Assembly (NCBI GenBank): GCA_964369525.1
Contig: CAYJEW010000001.1
Coordinates: forward strand, 1 to 64,000
From: JAAYCI01 sp964369525
GTDB taxonomy: Bacteria; Bacillota; Clostridia; Oscillospirales; Ruminococcaceae
Direction of reading: 5' to 3'
Length of the DNA: 64,000 nt
Below, piece by piece: positions 1 to 9,077 of this stretch. Every line of letters begins with the position of its first letter. Positions within the stretch are counted from its first letter, which is position 1. The translations under genes and the position numbers were made by a program. Below the pieces are notes generated by a model. That model was not told the origin of the DNA. It did no database searches and saw only the letters and a list, made by a program, of their open reading frames with translations.

Positions 1-19
1 AAGGCAGGGGGCAAAAACT

Positions 20-781
20 CTAAAACTCCAAATATTTAGGCGGAAACCCGTCGGCCGCGTCGGTAAGCATGCTGTAGGAGGCAATAGGGTAGCGCAGGCC
101 GTTTTTTGCAAGGCCCTCAACGCCCTCTATGGCTCGCACAAGGTCTTTTGGGGTAAAGGTAAGGCGCAGCTCGTGCTCGCCAACGCCGGCAAATTTGCGG
201 TCGGCAAAACAAGGCAGAGCAAAGCCCGGCTTGCCGGTTAGCTTGGTGTATACCCAAGAGTTAGAGCAGGTAGACTCGCCCGTAAACGAAAACGGAATAG
301 CCTCGTAAGAATGAAACTGCCAGCCACACAGCAGCATAAACGCCTGCGACACGGTGGTGTACAGCACACACACGTCCACATTAGGCAGGCGGCCTGCTGT
401 GAGGGGCGAGGCCACCATGGCGTACTGAAGCTCGTCTATGCAGTACATGTCTTTGTGGTGAGCCTGTGCGGCCTGCAAAGAGTCGAACCAAACGCCGTTA
501 AAAATTTCGGCCGAGTGCCAGCGCTCGTCACGCTCACACATGCCGTTTATGCCGGCGCAGTAGTTAACCACCACGTTTTCGCGGGTGTATGCACTTGTCC
601 ACCCAAACTGCACAGCGTGGTTAACAATGGTGCAGGGGGTGTAGTTTTTTTTGTGGATACGCACCTTTGGTATGGCCTCAAGAGCAGCTTTGTCTGCCAG
701 CCAGCTCACGCCTACAGGCGGCGCCGACAAACGCAGAGACTTTGTTAGCCTATCAACTATTTCGTTCCAATCATACTGCAT
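20..781 (-). CDS. DUF169 family protein
   Basis: This 253-residue cytoplasmic protein has the look of the DUF169 family (archaeal/anaerobe proteins of unknown function). The opening stretch on SAPPVGVSW, the Cys-bearing segments around VVNYCAGINGMCE and FTGESTCSNSW, and the closing RYPIASYSML region fit my memory of that family. An upstream in-frame ATG exists at 808, but the start at 781 is chosen because a perfect AGGAGG lies at 788-793, six bases ahead of it. It is a single gene, divergent from the RND transporter gene, with its own promoter at 829-857. There is no signal peptide or membrane segment. The biochemical function is unknown; the conserved cysteines could bind metal, but that is inference. 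Confidence 0.75.
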   Translation of the reverse strand: MQYDWNEIVDRLTKSLRLSAPPVGVSWLADKAALEAIPKVRIHKKNYTPCTIVNHAVQFGWTSAYTRENVVVNYCAGINGMCERDERWHSAEIFNGVWFDSLQAAQAHHKDMYCIDELQYAMVASPLTAGRLPNVDVCVLYTTVSQAFMLLCGWQFHSYEAIPFSFTGESTCSNSWVYTKLTGKPGFALPCFADRKFAGVGEHELRLTFTPKDLVRAIEGVEGLAKNGLRYPIASYSMLTDAADGFPPKYLEF

Positions 782-828
782 AACAAACCTCCTAAAAATA
801 AAGTGCAACCCAACGGTATTGTTATTAA

Positions 829-857
829 AGTGTAGCGCATAGCAGCAAGCAAGTCAA
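829..857 (-). promoter_or_regulatory. Predicted promoter of the DUF169 gene
   Basis: On the minus strand, TTGACT (852-857) and TACACT (829-834) are separated by exactly 17 bases. Transcription would start near 822, leaving a leader of about 40 bases with the AGGAGG site. Confidence 0.6.
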
Positions 858-992
858 CGAATAACCGCCAAAAACAAGGCCCCGTCGGCGCAGCGCCCCG
901 CAACGCTAATTCATTATGCACACGCATGTATAAAAAAAGCAGGCGGTAATTGGTGAAAAAACAGTGAAAAAAGCATTTGTTGCAGCCATAAC

Positions 993-1001
993 TGTTATAC
1001 T
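993..1001 (+). promoter_or_regulatory. Possible extended -10 promoter for the RND gene
   Basis: TGTTATACT is a TGn-extended -10 element about 110 bases before the RND start codon. No good -35 hexamer is seen 17 bases upstream, as is common for extended -10 promoters. The rest of the 328-base gap between the two divergent genes shows no other recognisable feature. Confidence 0.35.
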
Positions 1002-1109
1002 TATCTAATGGCCATATAAGGCTTTTTTTGTAGCCTCTTTTTTTATAAAAGACCCACCCACTAAGTTTTAGCGCATACGCATTTTATCTGCCTGCTTAAA
1101 GGAGCATTT

Positions 1110-4100
1110 ATGATTTCAAGGTTCAGCGTAAGAAAACCGCTTACCATTTTTGTTACGGTTTTAATGATTATTATTCTAGGGTTTGTGTCGTTTAGCAACA
1201 TGACACCGGACCTTTTGCCCAGCATAAACCTGCCGTATGCTGTTGTTGTAACAGCATACCCCGGCGCCACCCCCGAAGAGGTGGAAAGTACCATTACAAG
1301 GCCGCTGGAGCAGTCGATGGCTTCGCTTGAAAATATCGACATCATCACCTCCCAAAGCTCCGACAGCGTCTCGCAGATTGTGCTGCAGTTTCACGACGAA
1401 GCAAACATGGACGTTATGGTGCCGGAAATTCGCGAAAAGATAAACTCGGTGGCAGGCGCTTGGCCGGATATTGTGCTTACCCCTTTTATAATGAAGCTAA
1501 ACCCCGACATCTTGCCAATAGTGGTTAGCGCCGCCAACTACGAGGGCAAAAGTAACGTAGAGCTAACGCAGTTTATAAACGACGAGGTGCTAAGCGAGCT
1601 AGAGGGCGTTTCGGGCGTGGCCAGCGTAGACATGAGCGGCAACGTTAGCGAGCAGATAAACGTGTTTTTGTCGCAGGCCAAAATAGATGAGCTAAACCAA
1701 AGAATAAGTATAGGCCTTGGCTACGAGTTCGACGAGGCCGAGCAAGAGCTAAGCGAGGCCGAACAAGAGCTGCAAAGCGGGCTTGCAGAGCTGGAAGAAA
1801 GCCAAGACGATTTAAGTAGCGCGCGCCAGCAGCTGGAAGAAAGCGACGAGGTGCTGATAGACCAAACCGTGCAGGCCGAAAACCTGCTGGAAGACCAGCA
1901 GGCCCAGCTAGACGCTGCCATAGCAGACCTGCAAACCCAAATTGCTGCCGCGCGCCAGCCGCTAGCGCCGCTAGAGGCCACCCACGCAACCCTTACGGGC
2001 ATCTCCACCCAGCTGCATGCGCTAAATGCAAGCACAGCCGCGCTAAACGCAGGCGTGGCAGAACTTACGCAGATAAAGGCAGACCACCCCGCAAAACTTG
2101 CAGCGGTAACAACACTGGAGGGCCAAATTGCCCCGCTTGCCGCCGCCGAAGCGGCAGGCACCATAAGCGCGGCCGACGCAGCGCAGCTGGCCACGTTAAG
2201 GGCCGATTTGGTAATTGCCCAAACAAACGTGAGCACCGACGAGGCCAAAATGGCGGTGCACGGCACAAGCTTTGCAAACATCGATGCAAAGATAGCCGAG
2301 TATAACGCAGAGCTTGCCACACAGGCCACCGCAATTGCCACCGCCGAGGCAGCCATGCAGGCGCAGGGCATAACCTCGCTTGCCGATTTAGATGCAAATA
2401 TAGCACTGCTAAACACGCAGATGCAGCCCCTAATTGCGGCTGTTGCGCAGCTGGAAGACCTGCTTGCGCAAACGCAGGCGGGCGCCATTACGGTAGAAGA
2501 AGCGCTGGCAGAGCTGGCCCGCCAGCAGCTGGGCGGTATTGTGCAGATATCGGCAGGCCTAGCTGAAATTATTGCGGGGCAAAGCGCGCTGGAGGGTGTG
2601 CAAACCGAGCTGGAAGACGCAGTAGACCAAATGGACACAGCCCGAGAAGACCTGCAAGAGCAAGAGCAAAACGCCATAAGCGGCGCCACGCTCGAAATTA
2701 CCATGGACATGGTAAACCAGATACTCACAGCACAAAACTTTTCCATGCCGGCAGGCTATATTACCGACGCTAATATAGACTACCTAATCCGCGTGGGCGA
2801 CGAGGTAACAGGCCTTGAAGAGCTACAAAACCTACCTCTTTTGCACATAGACATAGACGGCGTTGGTACCGTACTGCTGTCCGACGTGGCCGAGGTATCT
2901 TTAACAGACAATTCAGCACTACTGTACTCAAAGGTAAACGGCGAAAACGCCCTTATCCTCTCTTTTTCAAAGCAGCCCACATACGCCACCGCCACCGTGT
3001 CGGAAAACCTAAATAACAAATTCGAAGAGCTGGCGCAAGAGTATGAGGGGCTGTCGTTCTCAAACCTGATGGACCAGGGCGACTATATAGACCTAGTTAT
3101 AAGCAGCGTGCTGGAAAGCCTTATATACGGCGCAATTCTTGCTATTTTAATACTTCTTTTGTTCCTGCGCGATATCCGCCCCACGCTGATAATTGCATTC
3201 TCCATTCCAATCTCGCTGCTTTTTGCGCTTGTGCTAATGTACTTTTCGGGCGTTAGCCTAAACATCATCTCGCTCTCGGGGCTTGCCATAGGCGTTGGTA
3301 TGCTTGTGGATAACTCGGTTGTGGTTATCGAAAATATCTACCGCCTGCGCTCAGAGGGCGAGAGCCCATTCAAAGCCGCGGCCAAAGGCGCCTCGCAGGT
3401 AACAGCAGCCATAACCGCCTCCACGCTAACCACCGTTATGGTGTTTTTACCCATTGTGTTCATCGACGGCCTCACAAGAGATTTGTTTACAGACATGGCG
3501 CTAACGGTTGGCTACTCGCTCATGGCAAGCCTGCTTGTGGCCATCACGCTTGTGCCGGCGCTTGCCTCTAAAACACTCACAAAAGAAAAAAAGCAGAACG
3601 ACCGCTTTTTCCAAAGCATGCTAAACCGCTACGAAAAGCTGGTTAAATTAGCGCTTAAACGCAAGGCGTTTGTGCTGGTGCTGGCGCTGGCGCTGCTGGT
3701 GGCAAGCGGGCTGCTTGTTGTGGCAAGGGGCTTTATATTCATGCCGGCAATGAGCAGCAACGAACTCACCGCCACCATTGCGCTAGAGCCAAACACGCCG
3801 TTTGAAGAAGATGCGCAGCTGGCCGACGAAATATATAGCCGCTTTATAGAAATACCGGAGCTTGAAACGGTTGGCATAACCCTGCCCAGCGAAGACGCAA
3901 GCGCCGCTACCAGCGTTATGGGTATGGCCATGGGCGGCGGCGATGAAATTTCCATCAACTGCATTTTGGCCGACGATGCGCAAAGGGGCGACGCCGCTGT
4001 TACGGCAGACATTATGGCCATTGGCGAAGAGCTGGGGCTGGAGATAGCTGTTTCCGGCGCGTCTTCCATGACATCAATGTTTGGAGACTCGGGCATAACT

Positions 4101-5183
4101 GTGTCGGTATACGGGCAAAGCCTAGACAATTTGATACAAGAGGCCGAAAGGCTAACGCTAGAGCTTGAAAACATAGAGGGCCTTACCGAGATTGAAAACG
4201 GCCTTGCCGACAGTAGCCCCGAAATGCGAATTACGGTAAACAGGCACGCAGCGGTAGAACACGGGCTTTTAACCGCACAGGTGTATTCCGAGGTAGCAAG
4301 CCGCATTGCCACCGAAACCGACTCCACCGAGGTTATGCTAGACACAAACGATACCGACATTGTTATTTACAGCGAAGAAAACCAGGGCATGAGCCTATAT
4401 GCGCTCGAAAACATGCGCATTGAGTACGAAGATATGCAGGGCGAGGTGCAAAGCGTGCGCCTGCGCGACATTGCCGAAATAACCGAAACCCAAAGCCTAA
4501 ACTCGGTCTCGCGCGAAAACCAAAGAAGAACCATCACCCTTAGCGCAACAGTTGCCGAGGGGTATAACGTAACGCTTATAACAAGCGAGCTTGAGGCCGC
4601 GCTGCAAAACTATCAGCCGCTTAGCGGTAACACAATAGAAATTGGCGGCGAAAACGACACCATTATGGAAGCGCTGGAGCAGCTGATACTCATGTTTCTT
4701 TTAGCCATTGTTATTATTTATTGCATTATGGTAGCGCAGTTCCAGTCTTTAAAATTCCCGTTTATTGTTATGTTCACAATACCTCTGGCAATGACAGGCG
4801 GATTTTTGGCGCTGCTGGTAACCGGCTACGAAATTAGCGTGGTGGCCATGGTTGGCTTTGTAATGCTTGCGGGTATAATTGTAAACAACGGCATTGTGCT
4901 TATAGACTATATTAACCTACTGCGGGTGGGCGGCATGGAAAAACAAAAAGCCATAGTGCTTGCCGGCAAAACGCGTATGCGCCCAATATTAATGACAGCG
5001 CTCACCACCGTTTTAGGCCTTGCGTTCATGGCTGTGGGCACCGGCGTTGGCACAGAGATGATGCAGCCCGTTGCCATTGTGTGCATAGGCGGGCTTTTGT
5101 ATGCAACGCTTATGACGCTGTTTGTAGTGCCGGTAATGTACGACTTGTTCAGCAAAAAAGAGATTGAAGTGGTAGATGTTTAA
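1110..5183 (+). CDS. RND efflux permease with large coiled-coil insertion
   Basis: This 1357-residue AcrB/MMPL-type resistance-nodulation-division transporter would use the proton gradient to export hydrophobic compounds or lipids. TM1 is at about 11-31, TM2-6 at about 660-830, TM7 near 852-870, and the last bundle at about 1190-1347. The TM4 proton-relay motif GVGMLVDNSVVV carries one Asp (about 733) where AcrB has two. Usual AcrB length is about 1050 residues. The excess is an Ala/Gln/Glu-rich coiled coil at about 195-520, inserted in the first extracytoplasmic porter domain. The start follows AAAGGAG with good spacing. No membrane-fusion or outer-membrane partner gene adjoins it, so it is probably a stand-alone pump of a monoderm cell. 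The insertion may take the place of an adaptor hairpin (inference). Confidence 0.92.
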   Translation: MISRFSVRKPLTIFVTVLMIIILGFVSFSNMTPDLLPSINLPYAVVVTAYPGATPEEVESTITRPLEQSMASLENIDIITSQSSDSVSQIVLQFHDEANMDVMVPEIREKINSVAGAWPDIVLTPFIMKLNPDILPIVVSAANYEGKSNVELTQFINDEVLSELEGVSGVASVDMSGNVSEQINVFLSQAKIDELNQRISIGLGYEFDEAEQELSEAEQELQSGLAELEESQDDLSSARQQLEESDEVLIDQTVQAENLLEDQQAQLDAAIADLQTQIAAARQPLAPLEATHATLTGISTQLHALNASTAALNAGVAELTQIKADHPAKLAAVTTLEGQIAPLAAAEAAGTISAADAAQLATLRADLVIAQTNVSTDEAKMAVHGTSFANIDAKIAEYNAELATQATAIATAEAAMQAQGITSLADLDANIALLNTQMQPLIAAVAQLEDLLAQTQAGAITVEEALAELARQQLGGIVQISAGLAEIIAGQSALEGVQTELEDAVDQMDTAREDLQEQEQNAISGATLEITMDMVNQILTAQNFSMPAGYITDANIDYLIRVGDEVTGLEELQNLPLLHIDIDGVGTVLLSDVAEVSLTDNSALLYSKVNGENALILSFSKQPTYATATVSENLNNKFEELAQEYEGLSFSNLMDQGDYIDLVISSVLESLIYGAILAILILLLFLRDIRPTLIIAFSIPISLLFALVLMYFSGVSLNIISLSGLAIGVGMLVDNSVVVIENIYRLRSEGESPFKAAAKGASQVTAAITASTLTTVMVFLPIVFIDGLTRDLFTDMALTVGYSLMASLLVAITLVPALASKTLTKEKKQNDRFFQSMLNRYEKLVKLALKRKAFVLVLALALLVASGLLVVARGFIFMPAMSSNELTATIALEPNTPFEEDAQLADEIYSRFIEIPELETVGITLPSEDASAATSVMGMAMGGGDEISINCILADDAQRGDAAVTADIMAIGEELGLEIAVSGASSMTSMFGDSGITVSVYGQSLDNLIQEAERLTLELENIEGLTEIENGLADSSPEMRITVNRHAAVEHGLLTAQVYSEVASRIATETDSTEVMLDTNDTDIVIYSEENQGMSLYALENMRIEYEDMQGEVQSVRLRDIAEITETQSLNSVSRENQRRTITLSATVAEGYNVTLITSELEAALQNYQPLSGNTIEIGGENDTIMEALEQLILMFLLAIVIIYCIMVAQFQSLKFPFIVMFTIPLAMTGGFLALLVTGYEISVVAMVGFVMLAGIIVNNGIVLIDYINLLRVGGMEKQKAIVLAGKTRMRPILMTALTTVLGLAFMAVGTGVGTEMMQPVAIVCIGGLLYATLMTLFVVPVMYDLFSKKEIEVVDV

Positions 5184-5193
5184 CTAGAGTAGA

Positions 5194-5250
5194 AAAGGGT
5201 GTAGGTTTAAGCGCCAAGAGTTTAAACCTACACCCTTTAATTTTGTTTTT
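5194..5250 (+). terminator. Rho-independent terminator after the RND gene
   Basis: A perfect 17-base stem (arms 5194-5210 and 5222-5238) with an 11-base loop is followed by a T-rich tract, 11 bases after the stop codon. Confidence 0.9.
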
Positions 5251-5324
5251 CTCATCAGCATAAAAAAAGCACTCATATTATATGGATTTGGCTTACAAAA
5301 TAGATACCCATAACCCTCGGGCAC

Positions 5325-5355
5325 AAAAAACACCCTCTAGCACAAAGCTAAAGGG
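5325..5355 (-). terminator. Terminator after tRNA-Arg
   Basis: On the minus strand a 9-base stem (GCTAAAGGG-type arms at 5333-5341 and 5347-5355) is followed by a run of T residues (A run at 5325-5330 on the plus strand). A second small hairpin, GTCGAG-AAG-CTCGAC, lies between the tRNA 3' end and this terminator. Confidence 0.8.
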
Positions 5356-5380
5356 CGGAATTGGTGTCGAGCTTCTCGAC

Positions 5381-5455
5381 TGGCACCCCCTGCGTGAATC
5401 GAACACACAACTAATCCTTAGGAGGGATTTGTTATATCCATTTAACTAAGGGGGC
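5381..5455 (-). tRNA. tRNA-Arg (anticodon CCU)
   Basis: A full cloverleaf folds on the minus strand. The acceptor is GCCCCCT with AGGGGGT (one G-U end pair). The D arm is GTTA/TAAC and the anticodon stem is AATCC/GGATT with loop CTCCTAA, giving anticodon CCU. The T arm is GTGTG/CACGC with loop TTCGATT, then G73 and an encoded CCA at 5381-5383. It decodes AGG arginine codons. Confidence 0.93.
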
Positions 5456-5668
5456 ATATTTTGTTTTGTGGTGCTCATAGCCGATTGTAACGACAATTTA
5501 GCTTACCATGTTTTGCGCATAAAATCAACCGACATATGCGAATATGCTGCCCTAATTTTAAGGGTGGTGGCAAATATTAGGCGCTAAAATCAAAAGCCGA
5601 ATTTGCAGCTGGGCCTACGTTGTGACCAAAATAAATAAAAGCTTCCCAATGCGGTATGCGCTTATTAA

Positions 5669-5697
5669 TTGACACCCCCCACAAAGCGTGATATTAT
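5669..5697 (+). promoter_or_regulatory. Promoter of tRNA-Ser
   Basis: A consensus -35 TTGACA (5669-5674) and a -10 TATTAT (5692-5697) are separated by exactly 17 bases. The predicted start near 5704 lies about 20 bases before the mature tRNA 5' end. The stretch 5456-5668 between the tRNA-Arg gene and this promoter holds nothing else I can recognise. Confidence 0.85.
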
Positions 5698-5724
5698 AGT
5701 AAACGCGTTTATATGGTTGTATGT

Positions 5725-5814
<90 letters not shown>

Positions 5815-5818
5815 TCGA

Positions 5819-5855
5819 AAGCCCCAACACGCAAAACGCGTGTTGGGGCTTTTTT
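5819..5855 (+). terminator. Terminator after tRNA-Ser
   Basis: A 13-base perfect stem (5820-5832 with 5838-5850) with a short A-rich loop is followed by a T run. It starts seven bases after the tRNA CCA. Confidence 0.93.
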
Positions 5856-5948
5856 CTATGCTTTAAAATCGAACTTGCCGGCAGTGGGCGTGGTTCGCAT
5901 TATATGGTTTTGGCTATGGTTTTAGAATTGTTACTCAAGGAGAATTAA

Positions 5949-6845
5949 ATGCAAGCAGAAAGAAAAGCCATTATTTCATCTATGGTCGCACATGTTATTT
6001 TTGGGCTAAGCTTCCCTTTTACAAAAGTTGCGCTTAGCTATTGCACGCCCATGACACTTATTTCAATGCGGTTTATTATTGCGTTTGTGTTGTTAAGCGT
6101 TATTGTGCTTAGCGGCAAAGCAAAGATTGATATAAAAGGAAAAAACATGAAGCCGTTGTTAGCAATGGTGGCATTTCAGCCCATAATCTACTTCATATGC
6201 GAAACTTACGGCATTCAGCTTACAACAGCAACGCTTTCGTCTGTTTTTATTGCGCTTATTCCCATAACAACCGTATTTGTTGAAATAATTGTTTTTAAGG
6301 CAAAAATGAGCGCTTTTAAAGTTGCTTGCAGTGCATTTTGTGTTTTTGGTGTGATACTTATGACGGTGGAAAACCAAAGCGAGGGTACCACAACCATTTT
6401 AGGTGTGGTTTTATTAATAGGGGCTGTTTTTAGCGCGGTGGGATATGCCTTCAATTCTGCAAAAGCCAGCAAAGAGTTCACATCTTTTGAGCGCACATAT
6501 TTTATGTTTTTGTTCGGAAGCCTGTTTTTTACAATAGTTGCCTTTTTTGAAAACGGATCAAACATTGTTGCCGCATTTGTGAGCCCGTGGTCTGATATCA
6601 ACTTTGTGGTAAGCATGCTATTCTTGGGCATTTTCTGCTCGGTAGTTGCGTTTTATCTTGTTAACTTTGCATACAGTAATGCAGCCACATCAAAGGTTGC
6701 GCTTTATGCCAATTTAGTGCCCGTTATATCCACAATAGTGGGCGTGCTGGTGTTGGGCGAAACGTTTGGGCCCGTACACGCAATATCTACCGTGATAATT
6801 ATTTTAGGCTTGCTGGGCTTTCAAAAGGCAAAAAACCGTACTTAA
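5949..6845 (+). CDS. EamA/DMT family transporter
   Basis: This 298-residue inner membrane protein has about ten hydrophobic segments arranged as two EamA repeats of five. The first begins with VIFGLSFPFTKVALSY and the second includes SAVGYAFNSAKAS, VAFYLVNFAYSNA and the closing VLVLGETFGPVHAIS signature. It belongs to the drug/metabolite transporter superfamily, whose members export or import small metabolites; the substrate cannot be told from sequence. The start has AAGGAG eight bases upstream. It lies alone between the tRNA-Ser terminator and a convergent terminator shared with the zinc operon. Confidence 0.9.
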   Translation: MQAERKAIISSMVAHVIFGLSFPFTKVALSYCTPMTLISMRFIIAFVLLSVIVLSGKAKIDIKGKNMKPLLAMVAFQPIIYFICETYGIQLTTATLSSVFIALIPITTVFVEIIVFKAKMSAFKVACSAFCVFGVILMTVENQSEGTTTILGVVLLIGAVFSAVGYAFNSAKASKEFTSFERTYFMFLFGSLFFTIVAFFENGSNIVAAFVSPWSDINFVVSMLFLGIFCSVVAFYLVNFAYSNAATSKVALYANLVPVISTIVGVLVLGETFGPVHAISTVIIILGLLGFQKAKNRT

Positions 6846-6988
6846 TTTATTAAATTCACCGCTGGCATATCCGGCAGTTTCGCCTTTTCGTCCTTGCCTT
6901 GCGCCAGCAAGGCAGCGTCCTCAGCACCTAAAATCACTCCAAAACCGCATGTAAAGCAAAGTGTGTTGCAATGCATAAAATTTCACAA

Positions 6989-7027
6989 AAAAACCAAGGG
7001 TGCATACCTGCGCCCTTGGTTTTTTTG
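6989..7027. terminator. Bidirectional terminator between convergent genes
   Basis: Arms AACCAAGGG and CCCTTGGTT are flanked by an A run on the left and a T run on the right, so it can serve both the EamA gene (plus) and the zinc operon (minus). Confidence 0.85.
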
Positions 7028-7046
7028 GCTTTAAAACAGCTAAGCG

Positions 7047-7547
7047 CTACGCAGCCTGTAGGCTGTCTACCGTAATGAAAAAGTAGTTAAATCCGTTTGT
7101 TATGCCGGTGTCAAACACGCCGGTAAGCAGTACGGTAGAGTCTGCGGCCTCAGGCGCAATACCCTCGGGCAGTTTTAGCTCTATGCCCTGTGGGCAGCAG
7201 CCGGTGGCGTCGTTTATTATAACGGCGTATATTATACTGTTGTCCTCCAGCTCGTACTGCGCAAACATACCCTCCATTTTGAAGGTTTTGTCCACATAAA
7301 TGTCGGGGTTAAAGATCATGTCGGCCACAAGGCTAAACACCATGGTTGCACTCATGGCGGTAAGGTCGTAGTCGTAGTTTGGGTCGGCATTTGGCAGGGC
7401 GGCGTCGGTGTCTTCGGCGGGAGTGCCTGCAGCCGCCGGAGGCGCTGCGGCGCTTGCCTCGCTGTTTTGCTCGTCGCCTTGGCCGCACGCCGTAAGTAAA
7501 AGTAGCGACAATACACATAATATAGCTATGAAACGTAGTTTTTTCAT
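7047..7547 (-). CDS. Lipoprotein with a CCPQG motif, last gene of the zinc operon
   Basis: This 166-residue predicted lipoprotein has a signal peptide and lipobox LLTAC (Cys about 20), then an Ala/Pro/Glu-rich linker to about residue 50. A compact domain with the conserved segment DATGCCPQGIELKLP follows. The start ATG overlaps the ZnuB stop as ATGA, and its AGGAGG lies inside the znuB coding end, so translation is coupled. The Cys-Cys-containing fold reminds me of OB-fold-like proteins of the YcgQ/TIGR03943 kind, which are zinc-linked in Bacillus. That likeness is from memory and tentative. The position in a ZnuABC operon suggests a surface role in zinc handling. The exact function is unknown. 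Confidence 0.8.
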   Translation of the reverse strand: MKKLRFIAILCVLSLLLLTACGQGDEQNSEASAAAPPAAAGTPAEDTDAALPNADPNYDYDLTAMSATMVFSLVADMIFNPDIYVDKTFKMEGMFAQYELEDNSIIYAVIINDATGCCPQGIELKLPEGIAPEAADSTVLLTGVFDTGITNGFNYFFITVDSLQAA

Positions 7548-8395
7548 GTTGCAAGCCTCCTGCATTTTTCAATAATAAATGCTACTGCAAACACCAGAAT
7601 GTTTGCCACCACAATGGTGCTACCCACCGGCGTGCTGTATAGTATCGACACCACTATCCCCAGCGCCGCACACACCACCGACGTTACCACCGACGATAAA
7701 ATAACCGCCTTAAAGCTTTTAAATAAACGCATAGCCGCTAAAGCGGGAAAAACCACCAAAGCGCTTATAAGCAGCGAGCCCACAAGGTTCATAGCCACCA
7801 CAATTACTGTGGCTATTGTAACGGCAATTATAAGGTTGTACACCCCGGTGTTTATACCGGTTGCTTTGGCAAAAGCCTCGTCGAATGTAACCGAGAAGAT
7901 TTTGTTGTAAAACAGTAAAAATATAGCAATTACCACAACCGAAAGAATAATACACACCATAACGTCGGTTGGGGTGAGGGTTAAAATAGAGGTAGAGCCA
8001 AACAGTGTGGTACACACATCGCCCGCAAGGTTAGACGAGGGTGCAAATACGTTTAGTATAAGGTAACCCAGCGCCAAAGAACCCACAGACATCATTGCAA
8101 TGGCGGCGTCGCCGTTAATTTTTGTGTTTTGGCCTATGCGCAGCAGCAAAACCGCGCTAAGAATGGTAACAGGCAATACAAGTATGCTTTGGTTTAGCAT
8201 TTCCAGTGCAAATGCCACACATATTGCCCCAAACGCAATGTGCGACAGCCCGTCGCCAATATACGACAGCCGCTTTAGCACAAGCGTTGCCCCCAAAAGC
8301 GACGAACACAGCGCAATAAGTACGCCTGTAATCATGGCGTACACAACAAAGGAGTACGAGAAATACTCACGCAGGGTTGCCAGTGTTTCAGCCAT
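7544..8395 (-). CDS. znuB: Zinc ABC transporter permease ZnuB-like
   Basis: This 283-residue polytopic membrane protein of the ABC-3 permease family has about eight to nine hydrophobic segments. Motifs include LGATLVLKRLSYIGDGLSHIAFG and the GINTGVYNLIIAV segment typical of ZnuB/MntB. With ZnuC it would form the translocation channel for divalent metal. The start at 8395 is preferred over an in-frame ATG at 8482, because the gene then overlaps the end of the ATPase gene by eight bases, as is normal in such operons. The end overlaps the start of the lipoprotein gene. Zinc is preferred over manganese as substrate because of the linked Zur-like regulator and the His-rich binding protein. Confidence 0.9.
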   Translation of the reverse strand: MAETLATLREYFSYSFVVYAMITGVLIALCSSLLGATLVLKRLSYIGDGLSHIAFGAICVAFALEMLNQSILVLPVTILSAVLLLRIGQNTKINGDAAIAMMSVGSLALGYLILNVFAPSSNLAGDVCTTLFGSTSILTLTPTDVMVCIILSVVVIAIFLLFYNKIFSVTFDEAFAKATGINTGVYNLIIAVTIATVIVVAMNLVGSLLISALVVFPALAAMRLFKSFKAVILSSVVTSVVCAALGIVVSILYSTPVGSTIVVANILVFAVAFIIEKCRRLAT

Positions 8396-9068
8396 GTTGC
8401 ACCTCGCTTTCGGTGTACTGCTTAGCGGGGATATACTGCACGCTGTCTGCGCTAACATGTAGCACATAGCTGGCGTCTGCAAGCACCTTTTGCGGCTCGT
8501 GTGTGATTATAATAACCGTAACACCCTCGCGGTTAAGCTGGCGCAGTATGTCGTAGAAGTTGCGGCTTGCGCCGATGTCCAGCCCGGCGGTAGGCTCGTC
8601 CAGCAGTAGCACCTTGCGGGTAGCGCACAGCGCGCGTGCTAAAAGCACACGCTGCTGCTGGCCGCCCGAAAGCTCGCTGTAGCTTTTTTTTGCAAGATGG
8701 GTAATGCCCAGCTTTTGCAAGCGGCTTTTGGCCAGCACGCGTTCATTTTTTGTATAAAACGGGCGTAGTCCAACCCTGTTTAGGCAACCTGAAAGAACCA
8801 CCTCGTTCACCGATGCGGGAAAGTCTTTTTGCAGCTGGGTTTGCTGAGGTAGGTAGCCCATCTCTCGGCTTTTAAGCCCATCCTCCAACCTAACGCCGCC
8901 GCTTATAGGCGGCAGCAGGCCAAGCATGGTTTTCATAAGTGTGCTTTTGCCCGAGCCATTCTGCCCAACCACACACACATAAGAGCCGGCCGTAATGCCA
9001 AAGCTTATGTCTTTATGTATGGCTCGTCCGGCGTGGCCGATGGCCAAATTTTCGCATACTATCTGCAT
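8388..9068 (-). CDS. znuC: Zinc ABC transporter ATP-binding protein ZnuC-like
   Basis: This 226-residue ABC ATPase has Walker A GQNGSGKST near residue 35, Q-loop GYLPQQ, signature LSGGQQQR, Walker B VLLLDEP and switch His in IITHE. It would energise metal uptake through ZnuB. It starts ten bases after the znuA stop and its stop overlaps the znuB start, so the three genes are translationally linked. The length is usual for the ZnuC/MntB-type ATPases. Confidence 0.92.
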   Translation of the reverse strand: MQIVCENLAIGHAGRAIHKDISFGITAGSYVCVVGQNGSGKSTLMKTMLGLLPPISGGVRLEDGLKSREMGYLPQQTQLQKDFPASVNEVVLSGCLNRVGLRPFYTKNERVLAKSRLQKLGITHLAKKSYSELSGGQQQRVLLARALCATRKVLLLDEPTAGLDIGASRNFYDILRQLNREGVTVIIITHEPQKVLADASYVLHVSADSVQYIPAKQYTESEVQHG

Positions 9069-9077
9069 AATTCCCCT

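Noticed and set aside
1721..2746. Long minus-strand frame (341 codons) opposite the RND coiled coil
   Set aside because: Its Ser/Ala/Cys-rich sequence mirrors the biased codons of the coiled coil; there is no ribosome-binding site or recognisable domain.
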